From contig NZ_BSDI01000001.1 of assembly GCF_027923225.1 (NCBI RefSeq), positions 473,946-537,945 on the forward strand: a stretch of DNA of 64,000 nt, in the 5' to 3' direction. Position 1 is the first letter of the stretch. Each line of letters starts with the position of its first letter. Under the pieces are notes generated by a model. The model saw only the letters and a list, made by a program, of their open reading frames with translations, searched no databases and had not been told where the DNA came from. The position numbers and the translations under genes were made by a program. Source of the DNA: Phytohabitans aurantiacus (lineage in GTDB: Bacteria > Actinomycetota > Actinomycetes > Mycobacteriales > Micromonosporaceae). Shown here piece by piece: positions 58,682-64,000 of this stretch.

Positions 58682-60625
58682 GTGGCAGCGCAGAAGAAGC
58701 AGGAATACGGCGCCGAGCAGATCACCGTTCTGGAAGGCCTGGAAGCGGTCCGCAAGCGTCCAGGCATGTACATCGGATCCACCGGCGAACGTGGCCTGCA
58801 CCACCTGGTCCAGGAGGTCGTCGACAACGCGGTCGACGAGGCCATGGCTGGGTACTGCGACACCATCGACGTGATCCTGCTCGCCGATGGCGGTGTGCGG
58901 GTCGTCGACAACGGCCGGGGCTTCCCGGTCGACCTGCACCCCAAGCTCAAGAAGCCCGGCGTCGAGGTGGCGCTCACCGTGCTGCACGCGGGCGGCAAGT
59001 TCGACGGCAAGGCGTACGCGGTCTCCGGTGGCCTGCACGGCGTCGGCGTCTCGGTCGTCAACGCGCTCTCCACCAAGATGGAGCTGGAGATCTGGAAGAA
59101 CGGCTTCACGTACCGGCAGAGCTACCGCGACTCGAAGCCGACCCCGCTGGAGAAGGGCGAGCAGACCAACCGCAGTGGCTCCTCGGTCGCCTTCTGGCCC
59201 GACCCGGACGTCTTCGAGACCACCGAGTTCTCGTTCGAGACGATCTACCGGCGGCTCCAGGAGATGGCGTTCCTCAACCGCGGGCTGACCATCCACCTGC
59301 GTGACGAGCGCGTGACCGACGACGAGGGCAAGGTCCGCGAGGTCACGTTCCTGTACAAGGGCGGCATCGCCGACTTCGTCCGGCACCTCAACCAGACCAA
59401 GAACGCGATACACAAGACGGTGGTCGAGTTCCAGGCCGAGGAGGAGGGCATGGCGGTCGAGGTCGCCATGCAGTGGAACGAGTCGTACGGCGAGTCGGTC
59501 TACACGTTCGCCAACACGATCAACACGCACGAGGGCGGCACCCACGAAGAGGGCTTCCGGGCGGCGCTGACCACGGTGGTCAACAAGTACGGCGCCGACA
59601 AGAAGATCCTCAAGGGTGACGAGAAGCTCTCCGGCGAAGACATCCGTGAAGGGCTCGCCGCGATCATCTCGGTGAAGCTGACCAACCCGCAGTTCGAGGG
59701 CCAGACCAAGACCAAGCTCGGCAACACCCCGGTGAAGAGCTTCGTGCAGCGGGTCTGCAACGAGTGGCTGAACGACTGGCTGGAGCGCAACCCGGCCGAG
59801 GCCAAGATGATCATCCTGAAGGCCACCGCCGCGGCTCGTGCCCGTATCGCCGCCGCTCAGGCGCGCAAGCTGGCCCGCCGCAAGTCGCTGCTGGAGTCCG
59901 GCTCGATGCCGGGCAAGCTGGCCGACTGCCAGTCGACCGACCCGCGCGAGTCGGAGATGTTCATCGTCGAGGGCGACTCGGCGGGCGGCTCGGCCAAGCA
60001 GGGTCGCGACCCGCGTACGCAGGCGATCCTCCCGATCCGCGGCAAGATCCTCAACGTCGAGAAGGCCCGCATCGACCGGGTCCTGAAGAACAACGAGGTC
60101 CAGTCGCTGATCACCGCGCTGGGCACCGGCGTGCACGAGGACTTCGACATCGAGAAGCTGCGGTACCACAAGGTGATCCTGATGGCCGACGCCGACGTCG
60201 ACGGTCAGCACATCCAGACGCTGCTGCTCACGCTGCTGTTCCGGTTCATGCGCCCGCTCGTCGAGCTCGGTCACGTCTACCTGGCCGCCCCGCCGCTGTA
60301 CAAGATCAAGTGGGACAAGAAGGGCAGTGACGCACAGTATGCGTACTCCGACCGGGAGCGCGACGGTCTGATCCGTCTCCGGCAGGAGAAGAAGCCCAAC
60401 GCCAAGCCCGACGACATCCAGCGGTTCAAGGGTCTTGGCGAGATGAACTACCCCGAGCTGTGGGACACGACGATGAACCCGGGCACGCGTACGCTGCGGC
60501 AGGTGACGCTCGACGACGCCGCAACCGCGGACGAACTTTTCAGCGTCCTTATGGGTGAAGACGTAGAGGCTCGTCGGTCCTTCATCCAGCGCAACGCCAA
60601 GGACGTGCGCTTCCTGGACATCTGA
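58682..60625 (+). CDS. gyrB: DNA gyrase subunit B
   Basis: 647 residues from GTG 58682 (MAAQKKQEYGAEQITVLEGL). The GHKL ATPase motifs (DNAVDEAMAGYC, VVDNGRGFPV, GLHGVGVSVVNAL) and the TOPRIM motifs (EGDSAGGSAKQGRD, DADVDGQHI) are intact. GyrB supplies ATP energy for negative supercoiling. It pairs with gyrA 91 bp downstream, with DnaA boxes in between. Confidence 0.98.
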   Translation: MAAQKKQEYGAEQITVLEGLEAVRKRPGMYIGSTGERGLHHLVQEVVDNAVDEAMAGYCDTIDVILLADGGVRVVDNGRGFPVDLHPKLKKPGVEVALTVLHAGGKFDGKAYAVSGGLHGVGVSVVNALSTKMELEIWKNGFTYRQSYRDSKPTPLEKGEQTNRSGSSVAFWPDPDVFETTEFSFETIYRRLQEMAFLNRGLTIHLRDERVTDDEGKVREVTFLYKGGIADFVRHLNQTKNAIHKTVVEFQAEEEGMAVEVAMQWNESYGESVYTFANTINTHEGGTHEEGFRAALTTVVNKYGADKKILKGDEKLSGEDIREGLAAIISVKLTNPQFEGQTKTKLGNTPVKSFVQRVCNEWLNDWLERNPAEAKMIILKATAAARARIAAAQARKLARRKSLLESGSMPGKLADCQSTDPRESEMFIVEGDSAGGSAKQGRDPRTQAILPIRGKILNVEKARIDRVLKNNEVQSLITALGTGVHEDFDIEKLRYHKVILMADADVDGQHIQTLLLTLLFRFMRPLVELGHVYLAAPPLYKIKWDKKGSDAQYAYSDRERDGLIRLRQEKKPNAKPDDIQRFKGLGEMNYPELWDTTMNPGTRTLRQVTLDDAATADELFSVLMGEDVEARRSFIQRNAKDVRFLDI

Positions 60626-60639
60626 GACCCTGCACAGGG

Positions 60640-60679
60640 TTTTCCACAGCTTTTGCGGTTTCCACAGCCGTTATCCACA
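60640..60679. promoter_or_regulatory. Three same-strand DnaA boxes between gyrB and gyrA
   Basis: TTTTCCACA (60640-60648), GTTTCCACA (60658-60666) and TTATCCACA (60671-60679) all point the same way within 40 bp. The last is a perfect box and the others have one or two mismatches. They lie 38 bp before the gyrA start, where DnaA could bind and affect transcription. Confidence 0.6.
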
Positions 60680-60716
60680 GGCGGAACGCGGCTTTTGATC
60701 TGATACGAGGTTTACT

Positions 60717-63224
60717 GTGACGGACACTCCATTCGAAGACGAGACCGACCAGGCCGACCAGACAGGCGGGCAACGCCTCCGCGTCGAACCGGTCGGGCTC
60801 GAGGTGGAGATGCAGCGCTCGTACCTCGACTACGCGATGAGCGTGATCGTCGGGCGGGCGCTGCCGGACGTGCGGGACGGCCTCAAGCCGGTACACCGCA
60901 AGATCCTGTACGCGATGTACGACTCGGGGTACCGGCCCGACCGCGGGTACGTGAAGTGTTCCCGAGTCGTCGGCGACGTCATGGGTCAGTTCCACCCGCA
61001 CGGTGACTCGGCCATCTACGACGCCCTCGTCCGGATGGCGCAGCCGTGGTCGCTGCGGTACCCGCTTGTCGACGGCAACGGTAACTTCGGTTCGCCCGGC
61101 AACGACCCCGCGGCCGCCATGCGTTACACGGAGTGCAAGCTCGACCCGCTGGCCATGGAGATGCTGCGGGACATCGACGAAGACACCGTCGACATGCAGG
61201 ACAACTACGACGGGCGGGCCAAGGAGCCCACGATCCTGCCGTCGCGCATCCCCAACCTGCTGATCAACGGCTCCGAGGGCATCGCGGTCGGCATGGCCAC
61301 CAAGATCCCGCCGCACAACCTGCGCGAGATCGCCGCCGCGGTGCAGTGGTGCCTGGAGCACCCGGAGGCGGACGAGGCCACCACGCTCGACGAGCTCACC
61401 CAGATCGTCAAGGGCCCCGACTTCCCGACCTACGGTCTCATCGTCGGCATGGCGGGCATCCAGGACGCGTACCGCACCGGGCGCGGCTCGATCCGGATGC
61501 GCGCGGTGGTCGAGGTCGACGAAGACAAGAAGGGTCGCACCTGCCTGGTCGTCACCGAGCTGCCGTACCAGGTCAACCCGGACAACCTGGCCGAGCGCAT
61601 CGCCGACCTGGTGAAGGAGGGCAAGCTCGCCGGCATCGCGGACATCCGCGACGAGTCCTCCGGCCGCACGGGCATGCGGATCGTGATCGTGCTCAAGCGC
61701 GACGCGGTCGCCAAGGTCGTGCTCAACAACCTGTACAAGCACACGCAGCTGCAGGAGACGTTCGGCGCCAACATGCTGGCGCTCGTCGACGGCGTGCCGC
61801 GCACGCTCAACCTGGCGCAGTTCATCCGGTACTACGTCGAGCACCAGATCGACGTCATCCGCAGGCGCACCGCCTTCCGCCTGCGCAAGGCCGAGGAGCG
61901 GGCGCACATCCTGCGCGGCCTGGTCAAGGCGCTCGACGCGCTCGACGAGGTCATCGCCCTGATCCGGCGTTCACCCACGGTCGAGGAGGCCCGCACCGGC
62001 CTGATCCAGCTCCTCGACATCGACGAGGTGCAGGCCACCGCGATCCTCGACATGCAGCTCCGCCGGCTCGCGGCCCTGGAGCGCCAGAAGATCATCGACG
62101 AGCTCGCGAAGATCGAGATCGAGATCGCCGACCTCAAGGACATCCTCGCGAAGCCGGAGCGCCAGCGGAAGATCGTCTCTGAGGAGCTGGCCGAGATCGT
62201 CGCCAAGTGGGGCGACGACCGGCGCACCCAGATCGTGCCGTTCGACGGCGAGGTCTCGATGGAAGACCTCATCGCCCGCGAAGACGTCGTGGTGACGATC
62301 ACACGGACCGGGTACGCCAAGCGCACCAAGGTCGACCTGTACCGGTCGCAGCGGCGTGGCGGCAAGGGGGTCAGCGGCGCCAGCCTGCGGCAGGACGACA
62401 TCGTCAGCCACTTCTTCGTCACGTCGACGCACTCGTGGATCCTGTTCTTCACCAACAAGGGCCGGGTATACCGCGCGAAGGCGTACGAGCTGCCCGAGGC
62501 GAGCAGGGTGGCCAAGGGCCAGCACGTCGCCAACCTGCTCGCGTTCCAGCCCGAGGAGCACATCGCCCAGGTAATCGTCATCCCCAACTACCAGGTCACT
62601 CCTTACCTTGTGCTCGCCACCAAGAATGGTCTCGTGAAGAAGACCCGGCTGGAGGAGTTCGACTCGAACCGCAGCGGCGGAATCATCGCCATCAACCTGC
62701 GTGACGAGGACGAGTTGGTGGGCGCCGCGCTCGCCGGCGCGGAGGACGATCTGCTGCTGGTGTCGAAGAAGGCGCAGGCCATCCGGTTCAACGCCACCGA
62801 CGACGCGCTGCGCCCGATGGGCCGGGCCACGTCCGGCGTCATCGGCATGCGCTTCGGGGAGCAGGACGAGTTGCTCGCGATGGAAGTGGTTCGCGAGGGC
62901 CTTGATGTTTTGGTTGCCACAAATGGTGGGTACGCCAAGCGAACGCCGATCGAGGAGTACCCGGTGCAGGGGCGCGGCGGCAAGGGCGTGCTGACCGCCA
63001 AGATCACCGAGCGCCGGGGCGGCTTGGTAGGCGCTGTCGTGATCGATCCGGAAGACGAGTTGTTCGCTATCACAAGTACTGGTGGAGTTATCCGGACTCC
63101 GGTGAAGCCTGTACGCCGCACGCGCGATCGGAACACAATGGGGGTCAAGTTGATGGACCTTCCAGACGGTGTCACGATCGTGGCCATTGCTCGCAATGCC
63201 GACGAGCCCGACGAACAGGACTAG
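60717..63224 (+). CDS. gyrA: DNA gyrase subunit A
   Basis: 835 residues from GTG 60717. The catalytic Tyr137 lies in AAMRYTECKL, and the quinolone-determining region HPHGDSAIYDALVRMAQ has Ser98 and Asp102 (the drug-sensitive residues). The GyrA box QRRGGKG is present in the C-terminal wrapping domain. GyrA cleaves and rejoins DNA. It is followed by the DUF3566 gene three bases after its stop. Confidence 0.98.
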   Translation: MTDTPFEDETDQADQTGGQRLRVEPVGLEVEMQRSYLDYAMSVIVGRALPDVRDGLKPVHRKILYAMYDSGYRPDRGYVKCSRVVGDVMGQFHPHGDSAIYDALVRMAQPWSLRYPLVDGNGNFGSPGNDPAAAMRYTECKLDPLAMEMLRDIDEDTVDMQDNYDGRAKEPTILPSRIPNLLINGSEGIAVGMATKIPPHNLREIAAAVQWCLEHPEADEATTLDELTQIVKGPDFPTYGLIVGMAGIQDAYRTGRGSIRMRAVVEVDEDKKGRTCLVVTELPYQVNPDNLAERIADLVKEGKLAGIADIRDESSGRTGMRIVIVLKRDAVAKVVLNNLYKHTQLQETFGANMLALVDGVPRTLNLAQFIRYYVEHQIDVIRRRTAFRLRKAEERAHILRGLVKALDALDEVIALIRRSPTVEEARTGLIQLLDIDEVQATAILDMQLRRLAALERQKIIDELAKIEIEIADLKDILAKPERQRKIVSEELAEIVAKWGDDRRTQIVPFDGEVSMEDLIAREDVVVTITRTGYAKRTKVDLYRSQRRGGKGVSGASLRQDDIVSHFFVTSTHSWILFFTNKGRVYRAKAYELPEASRVAKGQHVANLLAFQPEEHIAQVIVIPNYQVTPYLVLATKNGLVKKTRLEEFDSNRSGGIIAINLRDEDELVGAALAGAEDDLLLVSKKAQAIRFNATDDALRPMGRATSGVIGMRFGEQDELLAMEVVREGLDVLVATNGGYAKRTPIEEYPVQGRGGKGVLTAKITERRGGLVGAVVIDPEDELFAITSTGGVIRTPVKPVRRTRDRNTMGVKLMDLPDGVTIVAIARNADEPDEQD

Positions 63225-63227
63225 TTG

Positions 63228-64000
63228 ATGACGGAGACACAGGCGAAGTCGGGGGTTGCGGGGACCTCGACAAACCCGGTCGATGAGGAGGCCGCCGACA
63301 GCGGCACACCCGCGACCGGCCGCGCGGTGGTAGGCCGGGCGGCAGTCCCCGCCGAATCAGCGTCCACTTCGAAACCGGCGTCTGGTCCGCCGTCGGGCGG
63401 CTCCGCGGGCGCAGCGGGCAAGGGGAAGGGTGCGGCCGGCACCGCGACCCCGCCGCCGTCCTCCGCACCTCCGGCGTCCGGTTCGGCTGCCGCGCCCAAG
63501 TTCACGCGGGCGCCCGGCATGCCCCCGCCGCCAGACCAGGCACAGGACGGGCGCGCTCAAGCGACGGCGGTCACCGCGACCGCCAAAGCGCCCGTGAGCG
63601 CTCCGCCGGCGGGTGCTCCCGCCGCAACCGGCGTCGCTCGGCCCGGTGTCGCACCCGGCGCCCCCGCCGCCGCGAACACCACCCAGCCCGTCGGCCGCAC
63701 GGCCGCGGGCGGTGCCTCCGTGCGTACCGCTGGCGCGGTCGGCGCGGCCCGCGTGGGCGAGGCGGTTCGGGCGGCCCGCAGCACCGTCGCGTCCGCGGCC
63801 TCGCGCGGCCCCAGGCGTGCCCGCCTGAACGTCAAGCGCATCGACCCGTGGTCCGTGATGAAGTTCTCATTCGCGGTGTCGCTGGTGCTCTTCATCGTCG
63901 TCATCGTGGCGACCTCGGTGCTCTACCTCGCGCTCGACGCGATGGGAGTCTTCGAGAGCGTCAACAGCAGCCTCACCGACCTGGTGGCCGCAGGCGGCGA
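63228..64000 (+). CDS. DUF3566 membrane protein (truncated by window edge)
   Basis: ATG 63228, open to the right edge (257 codons seen). The first ~195 residues are disordered, rich in Ala, Pro, Gly and Ser, with repeats such as GRAVVGRAAV and ARVGEAVRAA. The conserved DUF3566 core starts RARLNVKRIDPWSVMKFSF, followed by a membrane span (VSLVLFIVVIVATSVLYLAL). This family always follows gyrA in actinobacteria (Rv0007 position) and is linked to envelope and division proteins. The C-terminal part is outside the window. Confidence 0.9.
   Translation, partial: MTETQAKSGVAGTSTNPVDEEAADSGTPATGRAVVGRAAVPAESASTSKPASGPPSGGSAGAAGKGKGAAGTATPPPSSAPPASGSAAAPKFTRAPGMPPPPDQAQDGRAQATAVTATAKAPVSAPPAGAPAATGVARPGVAPGAPAAANTTQPVGRTAAGGASVRTAGAVGAARVGEAVRAARSTVASAASRGPRRARLNVKRIDPWSVMKFSFAVSLVLFIVVIVATSVLYLALDAMGVFESVNSSLTDLVAAGG

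Noticed and set aside
60961..61030. Quinolone-resistance change in GyrA
   Set aside because: Ser98 and Asp102 are the ordinary sensitive residues; nothing unusual is seen.
1..64000. CRISPR array, tRNA or rRNA genes
   Set aside because: No regular spaced repeats and no tRNA cloverleaf or rRNA sequence was found by reading; tRNA-Ile/Ala usually lie just beyond DUF3566, outside this window.

Overview
This window is a 64 kb piece of a high-GC actinobacterial chromosome that contains the replication origin. Gene order and content point to the Micromonosporaceae or a close relative. The evidence is the rpmH-rnpA-yidD-yidC-jag-rsmG-parA-parB block, the dnaA-dnaN-gnd-recF-DUF721-gyrB-gyrA block, a dnaB-rplI-rpsR-ssb-rpsF block, frequent GTG/TTG starts and very high third-position GC. 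This placement is inferred from synteny and family knowledge; no database was searched.

Layout. 1-457: the 5' end of a SARP-type regulator running off the left edge, followed by a 630 bp AT-richer gap with inverted repeats. 1091-6724: a tightly coupled run with a GGDEF/EAL c-di-GMP enzyme, a GT87-like membrane protein, a tandem FluC (CrcB) pair split by a small repeat insertion, a phosphoribosyltransferase and a zinc-ribbon protein. 6900-9842: dnaB carrying a 509-residue class 3-type intein in its Walker A loop. 10154-13350: a disordered membrane protein and a VWA lipoprotein. 13397-15036: rplI, rpsR, ssb and rpsF. 15285-23580: a secreted protein, endonuclease IV, two GT-C-like membrane proteins and the class A PBP PonA. 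23769-29057: DUF5318, padR with a strong operator, ino1, a methylguanine-DNA methyltransferase, a zinc-ribbon/TM protein and the CCA-adding enzyme.

29096-39926: cell-envelope and redox control. It holds murJ, a HerA-like ATPase, a free-standing pseudokinase, an ECF sigma factor with its presumed anti-sigma factor, trxB-trxA behind a SigR-type promoter, and cwlM. 39937-42509: a 54-aa small ORF, an aminotransferase and a Ddl-like ligase. 42668-49846: parB/parA with four perfect parS sites and one degenerate site, rsmG, jag, yidC, yidD, rnpA and rpmH. 49847-52591: the bipartite oriC flanking dnaA. 52592-64000: dnaN, gnd, recF, DUF721, an MFS exporter, an unknown gene, gyrB, gyrA and a truncated DUF3566 membrane protein.

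The genes work as an origin macrodomain: initiation (DnaA, DnaN, DnaB, SSB, gyrase), origin segregation (ParAB/parS), membrane insertion (YidC, Jag) and envelope growth control (MurJ, pseudokinase, CwlM, PonA). The points most worth following are the DnaA-box clusters outside the classical origin (in the HerA-like gene, by parB, before dnaB and between gyrB and gyrA), the MurJ/pseudokinase split, the zinc-finger-bearing class 3 intein, and the small insertion in the FluC pair.
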